Assembly: GCF_018474015.1 (NCBI RefSeq)
Contig: NZ_JAHCSG010000001.1
Span: 558,001 to 622,000, forward strand
From: Williamsia sp. CHRR-6
Lineage (GTDB): Bacteria; Actinomycetota; Actinomycetes; Mycobacteriales; Mycobacteriaceae
Direction: 5' to 3'
Length of the DNA: 64,000 bases
The translations under genes were made by a program, and so were the position numbers. Below, piece by piece: positions 46,345 to 55,656 of the stretch. The notes under the pieces are model-generated. The model saw only the letters and a list, made by a program, of their open reading frames with translations, was not told where the DNA came from and ran no database searches. The first letter of the stretch is position 1, and each line of letters begins with the position of its first letter.

Positions 46345-47268
46345 TCAGGTTGCGGCGGCGCCGGCGCGGTCGATGTCGGGTTCGAGATAGATGATCCGCG
46401 CGGCCGGCACCGCATCGCGGATGCGCGCCTCGGCGGCGTCGATGGTCTCGGCGATCTCGATGGCCGTGGCACCCGGCCGCGCGGCGAACTTGGCCGCCAC
46501 CAACAGCTCGTCGGGTCCTAGGTACTGCGTCCGCATGTGGATGACCCGTTGCACACCCTGCTGCTCGAGGGCCGCGAGCAGGTGCGCCTCCTCGGTCTCG
46601 GTGGCGCCCTCGCCGATCAACAGGCTCTGCATCTCCACGATGAGCACCACCGCGATCACACCGAGCAGGACACCGATGGCCACCGTGCCCACCCCGTCCC
46701 ACACCGGATCACCGGTGATGACCGTCATCCCCACCCCGAACAGCGCGAAGACCAAGCCGATCAGCGCGCCGGTGTCCTCGAGCAACACCACCGGCAGCTC
46801 GGGGTTGCGGGAGTTGCGGATGAACCGCCACCACGACGCCCGCCCCTTGAGAGGCCGCGACTCGCGCATCGCCGTGGCGAAGCTGTAGGACTCCAGGGCG
46901 ATGGCGACGCCGAGGATGACCAGCGCCACGACCGGCGCATCGAGGTCCTCAGGGTGCTCAATCTTGTGGATGCCCTCGTAGATGGCGAACAGCGAACCCA
47001 GCGTGAACAGCACCAGGGCGACGACGAACGAGTAGAAGTAGCGACTTCGTCCGAAGCCGAACGGATGCAACTTGGTCGCCGCTTTCGCGGCCTGGCGTTG
47101 CCCGATCAGCAACAGACCCTGATTCGAGGTGTCGGCCACCGAGTGCACCGCCTCGGCCAGCATCGACGACGAACCGGTGATGGCGAACCCGACGAACTTC
47201 GCCGCCGCGATCCCCGCGTTGGCGGCCAGCGCCGCGAGAATGGCCTTCTTGGAACCCTCGGTCGACAT
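46345..47268 (-). CDS. Cation diffusion facilitator (CDF) family metal efflux protein
   Basis: The 307-residue protein has the CDF layout: an N-terminal membrane domain with about six segments and a cytoplasmic C-terminal domain. The metal-site segment EAVHSVADTSNQGLL sits near residues 39-53, with HSVAD replacing the common HSLTD. The segment LEDTGALIGLVFAL carries the second metal pair. The C-terminal domain has an IHMRTQYLGPDELLVAAKF stretch. Efflux of zinc, iron or manganese is likely but the metal is unresolved. A 229-base gap to alkB holds the alkB promoter. Confidence 0.92.
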   Translation of the reverse strand: MSTEGSKKAILAALAANAGIAAAKFVGFAITGSSSMLAEAVHSVADTSNQGLLLIGQRQAAKAATKLHPFGFGRSRYFYSFVVALVLFTLGSLFAIYEGIHKIEHPEDLDAPVVALVILGVAIALESYSFATAMRESRPLKGRASWWRFIRNSRNPELPVVLLEDTGALIGLVFALFGVGMTVITGDPVWDGVGTVAIGVLLGVIAVVLIVEMQSLLIGEGATETEEAHLLAALEQQGVQRVIHMRTQYLGPDELLVAAKFAARPGATAIEIAETIDAAEARIRDAVPAARIIYLEPDIDRAGAAAT

Positions 47269-47592
47269 CTTCGCCTCTCGTCGGGCGACGATCGCCGCCT
47301 CGCCATCAGTGGGTGCGACTGGCCACGCGCCCGCCAGATTCGCGATGGAACACTAGCGCGGCGCCCTCGACCCGACTCCCACCCAGGTGAAAAGCTCAGC
47401 TCAGGAGACCTTTCGCACACGTAACACAGCCGCACTGCTGTGCGATAGTAAACTGACGTTGCCCGGCTGAAAGTCGACCATCGACGCGGCGTCTTGCCGT
47501 GCCGGGCGGGGGACGAGCGGATCGAACCAGATCTGCCACCACGAGGTCCTATTCTCGGGGTGACCAATTGATGTGTCAGGGGATTGCCAACC
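47269..47592. other. 324-base gap with a candidate promoter for the MinD/ParA-like gene
   Basis: No gene is supported here. The left part would hold the promoter of the CDF gene on the minus strand. On the plus strand a perfect 6-6-6 dyad, CACAGC-CGCACT-GCTGTG (47425-47442), directly precedes TAAACT (47449-47454), a plausible -10. The following 138-base leader to 47593 contains no strong hairpin. Confidence 0.5.
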
Positions 47593-49470
47593 GTGAGCTA
47601 CGACAACAAGAGTGCGCCGACCACGCCGCCGTGGCTGCAAGGTGCCGCCATCGGCGACGAGCCGTCGCCGGCCGAGAACGGGGGCAAGCACGGGTCGAGC
47701 GCACCGCAGGCGCCGGCCTACGATCCTCTGGCAGACGACGCATCAGCACCGTCCTGGTTGCCCGAAAGCGCTGCACCCGCGCCCGCAGACACCTCCGATC
47801 CGTCCCGCTGGATTCCCACCGGGGGGCAAGCCGAAAGGGCTGACGCGATGCCCGAGTCCCCGTCCGACGAACGCCCCGAACCCGCAGGCGGCGCGCCGAC
47901 CCCGCCGCCCCCCGGCCCACCGGTGACACATCAGCCACCGCCGTGGATGACGTCTGGCGACCAGGACGGCCCCGGTGCACCCTCGGCACCGGCGGACGGC
48001 GCGCCCTCGTTCACCTCCGGTCCGCCGCCGCAGTTCGGTCCCCGGACCGATGGCCCCAACGCCCAGTTCATGAATCAGGGTCCCGGTGATCGTCCGCCCT
48101 TCGATCAGCGCCCGAACACCGGCGGATTCGCGTCCCCCACCTCGGGCCAGTTCGGTGCACCAGGACCACAGACACCGGGTCCGCAGGCGCCCGGACCCCA
48201 GACATCCGGACCCCAGACATCCGGACCCCAGGCACCCGGACCCCAGGCGCCGGGTCCGCACGCACCCGGACCCCAGACACCCGGTCCACACGCCCCCGGA
48301 CCGCAGGGCGGCGGGTTCACCGGCCCACCTCCCAACGATTTCGCCGGCCCACCGGCCGGTTTCGCCCCACCACCGCCCGGGTACGACAACGGTCCGGGCC
48401 CCGGTGCCGGACCCGGCGCGCCCTCGGGGCCTCCGATGGGACCCCCCATCAGCCCGATGTCGGATCCTTTCGCCGCGCCCGGCCCACAGTTCGGTGCCCC
48501 GGACATGGGCGGCGTCCCCGGTGCATCGCCGGGATCGCTCGACGAGGTGGCGTTGCTGCGCAAGGCGCGCCGCGCACCGCACAGCGGGTGGCGTCGCGCA
48601 GTGCACAAGATCTCGGCCGGCGCCATCAACCCTGGCGACTCCCCCGACGACATCTACTACCAGCAGCTCGTCGAGCGGGTGAATCGCCCGGTGCGCGGGG
48701 ATTACCGCATCGCGGTGCTCTCGCTCAAGGGCGGCGTGGGAAAGACCACCACCACCGTCGGACTCGGCTCGGTGTTCGCATCGCTGCGCGGTGACCGCGT
48801 GATCGCTGTCGACGCCAACCCCGATCTGGGCACCCTGGCCCAGCGGGTTCCCCAGCAGACTCGCTCCACCGTGCGCGATCTGCTCGCCGACACCTCGATC
48901 TACCGGTACTCCGACGTGCGAGCGCATACCTCACAGGCACCAAGCCGCCTGGAAGTGCTTGCCTCCGAACGGGATCCAGCGGTAGCCGAGGCTTTCAGCG
49001 ATGAGGACTACCGCGGCGTGATGCGGGTGCTGCAGCGTTTCTACAACATCATCATCACCGATTGCGGCACCGGACTGAGCCATTCGGCGATGAACGGTGT
49101 GCTCGACCTGGCCAACGCGCTGATCTTGGTGAGCTCGCCGGCCATCGACGGCGCGCGCAGCGCCGGCGCCACGCTGGACTGGTTGCAGGCGCACGGCTAC
49201 GGCCACCTGGTGAGCCGGGCCGTGGTGGTGCTCAGCTCATCGCGTTCAGGCGCCTCGACCATCGACACCCAACAGCTCAGCCAGCACTTCCTCACTCGCT
49301 GCCGCGCGGTGCAGATGGTGCCGTTCGACGATCACCTGGCCGAGGGCGCCGAGGTCGATCTGGAACTGCTGTCCAAGCAGGCGCACCGCGCACTGGTCGA
49401 GCTCGCCGCCGTCGTCGCCGACGACTTCTCGGGCACCACCATGCGCCGCAACGACCCGTTCATGGGCTGA
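47593..49470 (+). CDS. MinD/ParA-like ATPase with long Pro/Gly-rich N-terminal domain
   Basis: The 625-residue protein has a disordered N-terminal half (about 310 residues, rich in Pro, Gly, Ala, Gln) and a C-terminal ATPase domain. The ATPase has the Walker A LSLKGGVGKTTT near residue 378, AVDANPDLGTLA near 410 and the Walker B-like IIITDCGTGLSHSA near 485. This layout is shared by EspI and related ESX-linked proteins in mycobacteria. Residues 189-238 are ten pentapeptide repeats of the form [A/T][P/S]GP[Q/H]. The GTG at 47593 (VSYDNKSAPTT) is used; a TTG three codons upstream is possible. No ESX genes lie nearby. Confidence 0.85.
   Translation: MSYDNKSAPTTPPWLQGAAIGDEPSPAENGGKHGSSAPQAPAYDPLADDASAPSWLPESAAPAPADTSDPSRWIPTGGQAERADAMPESPSDERPEPAGGAPTPPPPGPPVTHQPPPWMTSGDQDGPGAPSAPADGAPSFTSGPPPQFGPRTDGPNAQFMNQGPGDRPPFDQRPNTGGFASPTSGQFGAPGPQTPGPQAPGPQTSGPQTSGPQAPGPQAPGPHAPGPQTPGPHAPGPQGGGFTGPPPNDFAGPPAGFAPPPPGYDNGPGPGAGPGAPSGPPMGPPISPMSDPFAAPGPQFGAPDMGGVPGASPGSLDEVALLRKARRAPHSGWRRAVHKISAGAINPGDSPDDIYYQQLVERVNRPVRGDYRIAVLSLKGGVGKTTTTVGLGSVFASLRGDRVIAVDANPDLGTLAQRVPQQTRSTVRDLLADTSIYRYSDVRAHTSQAPSRLEVLASERDPAVAEAFSDEDYRGVMRVLQRFYNIIITDCGTGLSHSAMNGVLDLANALILVSSPAIDGARSAGATLDWLQAHGYGHLVSRAVVVLSSSRSGASTIDTQQLSQHFLTRCRAVQMVPFDDHLAEGAEVDLELLSKQAHRALVELAAVVADDFSGTTMRRNDPFMG
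48157..48306 (+). repeat. Ten tandem 15-bp coding repeats (PGPQ-type pentapeptide)
   Basis: Ten 15-bp units encode APGPQ, TPGPQ, APGPQ, TSGPQ, TSGPQ, APGPQ, APGPH, APGPQ, TPGPH and APGPQ. Each unit keeps frame, so copy-number changes would alter protein length only. The nucleotide units are near-identical in places (for example CCAGACATCCGGACC twice), which suggests recent slippage. Confidence 0.9.
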
Positions 49471-49555
49471 GCGCACCCACCTGATCCCGCTCGGCGCGAT
49501 CGACTGAGCGCACCACACCGGTTGGATCGCAACCGATCTCAGGCGTCAGATCCTC

Positions 49556-50287
49556 TCAGTCGCTCAGATCTGCGTCCGCACTGCGAGCTGCGCCGAGCGA
49601 GTGCACGCGGCTACCGGTCTCGGCGATGTCTGCGCTGATCGTGGGCTCGCGGTCGGCGCCACGGGCGCGCCGACGGGCCAGACCACGGCGCAGCAGGTGG
49701 ACACCCAGGGGCACCACGACGGTGGCCACCGAGGCCATGATCATGATGTCGATGTTGTCTGCGATCAGCGGGACGCCGCCCAGAAAGTAACCGAGCACGA
49801 TGATCCCCGCGCCCCACACCACGCTGCCCAGGATGGAGAAGATCGTGAAGTCGCGATGCCGCATGCCGGTGAAGCCGGCCAGCAACGGCACCAGGGTGCG
49901 TACCACGCCGATGAATCGGCCGAAGAACACCGTCAGCGGGCCGTACCGCTCGAAGAACGCGTGGGTACGTGCCACCGGCTCGGCACCGATGAACCGCATC
50001 AGCCGACCCTGCATCACACCGACACCCAACTTGCGGCCGATGAAGTACCCGAGCTGGTCGCCCAACGCCGCCGAGATCGGCACCAACAGACACGGCACCC
50101 ACAACGGCGCGTACGGATCGGGTTGGGCGGCAAGGATGCCCGCGGTGAACAACAACGAATCACCGGGGAAGAGGAACCCGATGAGCAGGCCGGTCTCGAT
50201 GAAGATCAACACACACAGCCCGACCAGCCCACCCGACGCCATGAACGAACTCACGTCGAACGGATTCACGTCTCCGACGATACGCAC
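49556..50287 (-). CDS. DedA-family membrane protein
   Basis: DedA proteins are membrane transporters or scramblases that support lipid carrier recycling and envelope integrity. The 243-residue protein has hydrophobic segments at about 17-37, 63-80, 120-140, 150-170 and 180-197. The family motifs are FPGDSLLFTAG near residue 40, GDQLGYFIGRKLG near 75 and FGRFIGVVRTLVPLLAGFTG near 120. The start is a GTG at 50287; no strong ribosome site helps. It converges on the MinD/ParA-like gene. Confidence 0.9.
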   Translation of the reverse strand: MRIVGDVNPFDVSSFMASGGLVGLCVLIFIETGLLIGFLFPGDSLLFTAGILAAQPDPYAPLWVPCLLVPISAALGDQLGYFIGRKLGVGVMQGRLMRFIGAEPVARTHAFFERYGPLTVFFGRFIGVVRTLVPLLAGFTGMRHRDFTIFSILGSVVWGAGIIVLGYFLGGVPLIADNIDIMIMASVATVVVPLGVHLLRRGLARRRARGADREPTISADIAETGSRVHSLGAARSADADLSD

Positions 50288-50467
50288 GCACCGCGCCGGG
50301 TCACGGGCCGTGAGCAGCGTTCATCGACTCCTCGATGAGCGTTCATCGATCCGTCATCGGCGCGGTCGACGTGGCCGGTTGCGTGGCGGCTGGGCTGCAG
50401 CTGCGGTTTACTCAGGGGACACCGCTTGTCCACCGTTGGGCGCGCCATGATCCTCAGGAGGGGCCCG

Positions 50468-51520
50468 ATGACGAAGTCGATGGCTCTGCGGTCAGTGCCG
50501 ACCAACAGCGCGCGGGTGCAATATCGGACGATCCACGGCTACCGGCGCGCGTTCCGGATGGCGGGCTCAGGCCCGGCGCTGTTGCTCATCCACGGCATCG
50601 GGGACAACTCGTCGAGCTGGAGCGAGGTCATCGACCTGCTCTCCCCCCACTTCACCGTCATCGCACCAGATCTGTTGGGCCACGGCCTCTCCGACAAACC
50701 ACGCGCAGACTACTCAGTCGCCGCCTATGCCAACGGAATGCGAGATCTGTTGTCGGTACTGGGGATTCGTCGAGTCACGGTGATCGGCCACTCTCTGGGC
50801 GGCGGGGTCGCCATGCAGTTCTGCTACCAGTTCCCCGAGTACGTCGAACGCCTTGCGTTGGTCGCCGCCGGTGGGGTCACCAAAGACGTCAATCCGGTAC
50901 TGCGGCTGCTGGCGATGCCCGGTTTCAGTCAGGTGCTCGCCGGGCTTCGGGTTCCCGGTGTGTTACCCGCAGGCGAGCGGGCCGCCCGCTACACCACCGC
51001 CCTGGCTCGAGCCACCAGAGCCGACCGACTGGCCGGACCGATCGGCCTGCGCGCGGTGATGCACGAGATGCCCGAGATCGGCCGCATCGTCAGCGGTTTG
51101 GCCGACCCCACCGCCCATTCGGCGTTCATCCGGACCCTGCGCGCGGTGGTCGACTGGCGCGGCCAGGTGGTCACCATGCTCGACCGCAGCTACCTCACCG
51201 CACGGCTTCCGGTTCAGGTCATCTGGGGCACCAGGGACACCGTGATCCCCTACGACCATGCGCTGCTGGCACATTCGGCCATCCCGCATTCGCTGCTGGA
51301 GACCTTCGACGACGCCGGCCACTTTCCACACCACGACGACCCGACCCGGTTCGTCACGGTCATCGAATCGTTCATCGCCTCGACGGTGCCACTGGTGCAC
51401 GATCCGCACGAATGGTCCCGGATGCTGGGCCAGGGTGCGATCGCGGCCGACCTCAGTGGCGACCACGACGTGCAGGCCGCAGTTCTCGACGCAATGGCCG
51501 ACGAGCGCAGCGCCACCTGA
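50468..51520 (+). CDS. Alpha/beta hydrolase
   Basis: The 350-residue serine hydrolase has an alpha/beta fold with the oxyanion segment LLLIHGIGDNSSSW near residues 40-53 and the nucleophile elbow VIGHSLGGG near 103-111, with Ser107. The acid is likely in VIWGTRDTVIPY, and the histidine in DDAGHFPHHDDP. The ATG at 50468 has AGGAGG seven bases upstream; the longer ORF start at 50426 lacks one. It resembles the mycobacterial Rv2715 group of lipid-active hydrolases. The substrate is unknown, and an esterase or lipase role is a family-level inference. Confidence 0.9.
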   Translation: MTKSMALRSVPTNSARVQYRTIHGYRRAFRMAGSGPALLLIHGIGDNSSSWSEVIDLLSPHFTVIAPDLLGHGLSDKPRADYSVAAYANGMRDLLSVLGIRRVTVIGHSLGGGVAMQFCYQFPEYVERLALVAAGGVTKDVNPVLRLLAMPGFSQVLAGLRVPGVLPAGERAARYTTALARATRADRLAGPIGLRAVMHEMPEIGRIVSGLADPTAHSAFIRTLRAVVDWRGQVVTMLDRSYLTARLPVQVIWGTRDTVIPYDHALLAHSAIPHSLLETFDDAGHFPHHDDPTRFVTVIESFIASTVPLVHDPHEWSRMLGQGAIAADLSGDHDVQAAVLDAMADERSAT

Positions 51521-51586
51521 ACCGACCCGCGCCCCGGCTGAACCGACCGCCGTCCCGAGCCGCACCGTTGTGCGAGAATCCCCGGC

Positions 51587-52140
51587 ATGACCGACTCACA
51601 GCCCGACGACGCGCGCGTCAACCTGGACAAGCCGACCGGCCCCGCCGTGCCTCCCGCTGCCGCACCGCCTGGAGACGCACCACCTGTTCCGCCCACCGCC
51701 CCGGGCCCAGTTCCCCCGCCCGGTTACGGTCCGCCGCCGGGAGCATTCCCGCCCCCGGTCACCCACAGGCACAGTCCGCCGCCGGTCCGGCAGTGCTGGT
51801 CAGCATCGGCGACATCATCTGCACCCAGACCGAGGTCATCACGCCGTCGGGCACCATCCCGATCGCGGGCAGTCAATGGTGGGTCAGCGACATGTCCTCC
51901 ACCACGGAGGCGATCTCCACCACCGGCATCGTCCTGACCGTGGTGCTGTTCTTCTTCATCTGCCTGTTCAGCCTGCTGTTCCTACTGCTGAAGGAAACCA
52001 AGACCAGCGGCTACCTCCAGGTGACCGTCAGCGGCAACGGGGTGACCCACGTGACCACGATCCCGGCTCTCACGTCGTTCACCGCCGCGGACATCCATGG
52101 TCGCGTGGCCTACGCCCGTAACCTCGCGGCCCAGTCCTGA
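51587..52140 (+). pseudogene. Frameshifted proline-rich single-span membrane protein
   Basis: The gene starts at ATG 51587 (MTDSQPDDARVNLDKPTG), followed by a Pro/Ala/Gly-rich region to about codon 57. The frame then fails: the next frame continues the same protein (GHPQAQSAAGPAVLVSIGDI) to a stop at 52138-52140, with a membrane span IVLTVVLFFFICLFSLLFLL. The shift lies in the C run 51752-51756, where one C appears to be missing. Repaired, the protein is about 184 residues, with an N-terminal cytoplasmic domain, one helix and a C-terminal domain (YLQVTVSGNGVTHVTTIPAL). It may be a true pseudogene, a sequencing error or a slippage site. Confidence 0.78.
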
Positions 52141-52170
52141 CCCATCCCGGTCCGGTAAGGCAGCACGACG

Positions 52171-53055
52171 TCAGTCGCCGCAGCAGCGGTCGACGCTACG
52201 GCTGGCGCGGGTGGCGAGATTGCGCGCCGCCAACTCGTCGTCGTCGGGGTAGTCGACCCGCTGCAGACACAGTCCATGAGCGGGTGCGACAGTGATCGCG
52301 CTGGACCGTTGCCTGGTCTGCAACAACTCGGCACACCAACCCACCTGTCGGCGACCCTGTCCCACCGCCAGCACCGCGCCGACCAGTGAGCGCACCATCG
52401 ACCAGCAGAACGCGTCGGCGCTGACGTGCGCGATCAGCAGGTCCCCGTCGCGTTCCCAGTCGTAGCGTTGTAGCTCGCGCACCGTGGTCGCACCCTCCCG
52501 GCGCTTACAGAACGCAGCGAAGTCGTGCAGGCCCACCAGAGTCTGCGACGCTGCCTGCATGGCCGCCAGGTCGACCGGCTTGGACCACGGCACCACGTCG
52601 CGGGCCCGCAGCGGATCGGCCCCGTGCGCGGCGGTGGTCAGCCGGTACACGTAGTGCCGCCGCAGCGCCGAGAACCGGGCGTCGAACGCAGCTGGGACGG
52701 CCGCGACCCGAAGCACCCGAACGTCGGTGGGCAGGAACCGGGCAAGGCGTCGAACCAGGTCCGCGGGTTGGCGATGGCGTCCACGCGGGTCGATGCGGTG
52801 CATCACGGTCACCGGTACATCGACGTGGGCCACCTGACCGGTGGCGTGCACGCCGGCGTCGGTGCGTCCGGCCACGGTCAGCTGCACCGCCACCCCGAAG
52901 ATCGCCGTCAGTCGGTCCTCGATGACGCCGCAGACCGTGCGTTGATCACGTTGGCGCGCCCAACCGGCGAAATCGGTTCCGTCGTAGGCGATGTCGAGTC
53001 GCAAACGAACGAACCCGCCGTCGACATGGTCGGCGGCGGGCTCGTCTGCGGTCAT
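52171..53055 (-). CDS. truA: tRNA pseudouridine synthase A
   Basis: TruA makes pseudouridine at positions 38-40 of tRNA. The 294-residue enzyme has the catalytic Asp in [17 protein letters not shown] near residues 62-78 and the N-terminal [18 protein letters not shown]. The C-terminal half contains [12 protein letters not shown] and [18 protein letters not shown]. The ATG at 53055 starts [14 protein letters not shown]. It lies five bases after rplQ and ends the ribosomal protein operon, as in M. tuberculosis (Rv3455c). Confidence 0.95.
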   Translation of the reverse strand: MTADEPAADHVDGGFVRLRLDIAYDGTDFAGWARQRDQRTVCGVIEDRLTAIFGVAVQLTVAGRTDAGVHATGQVAHVDVPVTVMHRIDPRGRHRQPADLVRRLARFLPTDVRVLRVAAVPAAFDARFSALRRHYVYRLTTAAHGADPLRARDVVPWSKPVDLAAMQAASQTLVGLHDFAAFCKRREGATTVRELQRYDWERDGDLLIAHVSADAFCWSMVRSLVGAVLAVGQGRRQVGWCAELLQTRQRSSAITVAPAHGLCLQRVDYPDDDELAARNLATRASRSVDRCCGD

Positions 53056-53060
53056 CTCGC

Positions 53061-53804
53061 TCAGTCGTCAGATCCCTGCTGCGACTTGGGCAGCGAGTAT
53101 CCGGCGGCCTCGGCGTCGGCCTCGGTCGCGAACCAGATCTCGGCGACGGTCGAGTCGTAGAACCGGGTGCCGGGACGGTGGTACAGCTTGGAGCTCTCGT
53201 TGCCCTTGATGGGGAAACCCTCGGGCTGGGAGCCGTCCTCGAGCGGGGCGTGGCTGCCCGCCGGGGCATCGCCGCCGGCGGCTGCGGTCTCGGTCGCCGG
53301 AGCAGCGGTCTCGGTCGCGGCGGTCTCGGCCACGGCGTCGGTGGTAGCCGCCTCATCGGCATCAGATGCCTCGGTGACCGCCGGCTTCTCGGCCGCCTTC
53401 TTCGATGCGGCGACACGAGTGGCGCGGCTGGCCTCACTGGACGCCGTCGACCCCTTGACCAGCTCGATCACCGCCATGGGGGCGTTGTCGCCCTTGCGCG
53501 GCAGCGTCTTGATGATGCGGGTGTAGCCGCCCTCACGCTCGGCGAACGACGGACCGATCTCGGCGAACAGCTTGTGGACGATGTCCTTGTCGCGGATGTC
53601 CTTGAGCACCTCACGGCGGTGGGCGAGGTTGCCCGCCTTGGCGTGGGTGATCAGCTTCTCCGCGTACGGGCGCAGTCGCTTGGCCTTGGCCTCGGTGGTG
53701 GTGATCCGCTCGTGCTCGAACAGCGAGGTGGCGAGATTCGCCAGGATCGCCTTCTGATGCGACGCCGAACCGCCGAGGCGGGCACCCTTGGTGGGCTTGG
53801 GCAT
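53061..53804 (-). CDS. rplQ: 50S ribosomal protein bL17 with C-terminal extra domain
   Basis: bL17 binds 23S rRNA near the tunnel exit. The normal domain spans residues 1-118, with [20 protein letters not shown] (13-32) and [20 protein letters not shown] (96-115). Beyond it an Ala/Thr/Glu linker (119-190) leads to a small domain (about 191-240) with [18 protein letters not shown] and [16 protein letters not shown]. That pattern resembles the small "sunset" type domain seen attached to actinobacterial secreted or DNA-related proteins. The 247-residue length is about twice the usual. Confidence 0.95.
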   Translation of the reverse strand: MPKPTKGARLGGSASHQKAILANLATSLFEHERITTTEAKAKRLRPYAEKLITHAKAGNLAHRREVLKDIRDKDIVHKLFAEIGPSFAEREGGYTRIIKTLPRKGDNAPMAVIELVKGSTASSEASRATRVAASKKAAEKPAVTEASDADEAATTDAVAETAATETAAPATETAAAGGDAPAGSHAPLEDGSQPEGFPIKGNESSKLYHRPGTRFYDSTVAEIWFATEADAEAAGYSLPKSQQGSDD

Positions 53805-53855
53805 TGGTTTCTCCTGTAAGAGCTCACGGCCTCTCGGCCGGGAGAGAAAGGGTGG

Positions 53856-54911
53856 TTAGAGCTGCTCGGTTTCTGCGTAGTCCTCGCCGGCGTCGTGGTC
53901 GCCGAGCGTGGCCGGGTCGGTCCAGGTGCCGGTCGCGGCGTCGTAGCCCGCGACCTGCGAGGGATCGAAGCTGGCCGGGCTGTCCTTGAGTGCGAGGCCC
54001 AGCGTGTGCAGCTTGACCTTCACCTCGTCGATCGACTTCTGACCGAAGTTGCGGATGTCCAGGAGGTCGGACTCGGTGCGGGCCACCAGCTCGCCCACGG
54101 TGTGCACGCCTTCACGCTTGAGGCAGTTGTACGACCGCACCGTCAGCTCGAGATCCTCGATCGGCAGGCTGAACGACGCGATGTGGTCGGCCTCGGCGGG
54201 CGAGGGACCGATCTCGATGCCCTCGGCTTCGACGTTGAGCTCTCGGGCCAGCCCGAACAGCTCCACCAGCGTCTTGCCGGCCGAGGCCAGCGCATCGCGA
54301 GCGGTGATGGAGTTCTTGGTCTCCACGTCGAGAACCAGACGATCGAAGTCGGTGCGCTGCTCGACGCGGGTGGCCTCCACCTTGTAGGTCACCTTCAGCA
54401 CCGGCGAGTAGATCGAGTCGACCGGGATACGGCCGATCTCGGCGCCGGAAGCCTTGTTCTGCACGGCGGGCACATAGCCGCGACCCCGCTCGACGACCAG
54501 CTCGATCTCGAGCTTGCCCTTGTCGTTCAGCGTCGCGATGTGCAGGTCCGGGTTGTGCACGGTGACACCGGCCGGGGGCACGATGTCGGCACCGGTGACC
54601 GAACCCGGACCCTGCTTGCGCACGTACATGGTGACCGGCTCATCTTCTTCCGAGCTGACCACGAGCCCCTTGAGGTTCAGGATGATGTCGGTGACGTCTT
54701 CCTTCACACCGGGGACGGTGGTGAACTCGTGCAGCACGCCGTCGATACGGATGCTGGTGACCGCTGCGCCGGGGATCGACGACAGCAGCGTGCGCCGCAG
54801 CGAGTTGCCCAAGGTGTAACCGAATCCCGGCTCGAGGGGTTCGATGACGAACTTCGACCGGTTCTCGGCGACGATCTCCTCGGAGAGTGCGGGTCGCTGT
54901 GAGATGAGCAT
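53856..54911 (-). CDS. rpoA: DNA-directed RNA polymerase subunit alpha
   Basis: The alpha subunit nucleates RNA polymerase assembly and binds promoter DNA and activators. The 351-residue protein has the N-terminal dimerisation domain with [17 protein letters not shown] near residues 28-44, and the C-terminal domain with the helix-hairpin-helix motif [20 protein letters not shown] near 262-281. A tail of about 30 acidic residues follows. It lies between rpsD and rplQ, the standard alpha operon order. Confidence 0.98.
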   Translation of the reverse strand: MLISQRPALSEEIVAENRSKFVIEPLEPGFGYTLGNSLRRTLLSSIPGAAVTSIRIDGVLHEFTTVPGVKEDVTDIILNLKGLVVSSEEDEPVTMYVRKQGPGSVTGADIVPPAGVTVHNPDLHIATLNDKGKLEIELVVERGRGYVPAVQNKASGAEIGRIPVDSIYSPVLKVTYKVEATRVEQRTDFDRLVLDVETKNSITARDALASAGKTLVELFGLARELNVEAEGIEIGPSPAEADHIASFSLPIEDLELTVRSYNCLKREGVHTVGELVARTESDLLDIRNFGQKSIDEVKVKLHTLGLALKDSPASFDPSQVAGYDAATGTWTDPATLGDHDAGEDYAETEQL

Positions 54912-55029
54912 GGGTGGTGATTCCTCCTGTGAGGGCGTCCGCTATTTGACGCCCGTTCGCGCCCAGACCGCTTGTGCGGCTGTGGCTTTGCGCAAACCCC
55001 GCCCGGTCACCCGGACGGGGATCGCTGGA

Positions 55030-55635
55030 CTACTTCGAGTAGAACTCGACGATCAGCTGCTCGGTGAGCGGCACGTCGATCTGCGCCCGGGTGGGCAACT
55101 GGTGCACCAGGATGCGCAGGGTGGAGGGGACCACCTGCAACCAGCCGGGCACCACGCGATCGCCCTGAATCTCCTTGGCGATCTGGAACGGCACGGTCTG
55201 CAGCGACTTGGGACGCACGTCGATGATGTCGTACTGCGCGACGCGGTAGCTGGGCACGTCGACCCGCACGCCGTTGACGGTCAGATGGCCATGGGTGACC
55301 ATCTGACGCGCCTGGCGCCGGGTACGGGCCAGACCGGCCCGGTAGACGACGTTGTCCAGCCGACTCTCGAGGATGGTCAGCAACTCGTCGCCGGTCTTGC
55401 CGTTGCGACGGTTGGCCTCCTCGTAGTAGCGACGGAACTGCTTCTCCATCACGCCGTAGGTGAAGCGAGCCTTCTGCTTCTCCTGCAGCTGCATCAGGTA
55501 TTCGCTCTCCTTGATCCGCGCGCGACCGTGCTGGCCGGGCGGGTAGGGGCGACGTTCGAATGCCTGGTCTCCGCCGACGAGGTCGACGCGCAGGCGGCGC
55601 GACTTCTTGGTCGCGGGTCCGGTGTAACGAGCCAT
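55030..55635 (-). CDS. rpsD: 30S ribosomal protein uS4
   Basis: uS4 is a primary 16S-binding protein that also takes part in translational control of the alpha operon in some bacteria. The 201-residue protein has the S4 RNA-binding domain around RQARQMVTHGHLTVNGVRVD near residues 105-124, and the N-terminal MARYTGPATKKSRRLRVDL. It carries no zinc-binding cysteine set, so it is the C-minus form. It lies between rpsK and rpoA. Confidence 0.98.
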   Translation of the reverse strand: MARYTGPATKKSRRLRVDLVGGDQAFERRPYPPGQHGRARIKESEYLMQLQEKQKARFTYGVMEKQFRRYYEEANRRNGKTGDELLTILESRLDNVVYRAGLARTRRQARQMVTHGHLTVNGVRVDVPSYRVAQYDIIDVRPKSLQTVPFQIAKEIQGDRVVPGWLQVVPSTLRILVHQLPTRAQIDVPLTEQLIVEFYSK

Positions 55636-55656
55636 GGTGAGTTCCTTGCCTTCCCG

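Noticed and set aside
44778-46394. 538-codon plus-strand frame antisense to alkB
   Set aside because: Shadow frame; alkB with all histidine boxes is on the minus strand and is the real gene.
48157-48306. Possible CRISPR array in the 15-bp repeats
   Set aside because: The repeats are in frame inside a coding gene and contain no spacers.
47743-48927. 394-codon minus-strand frame within the MinD/ParA-like gene
   Set aside because: Mirror of the Pro/Gly repeats of the real gene; Gly/Arg/Cys-rich, no domain.
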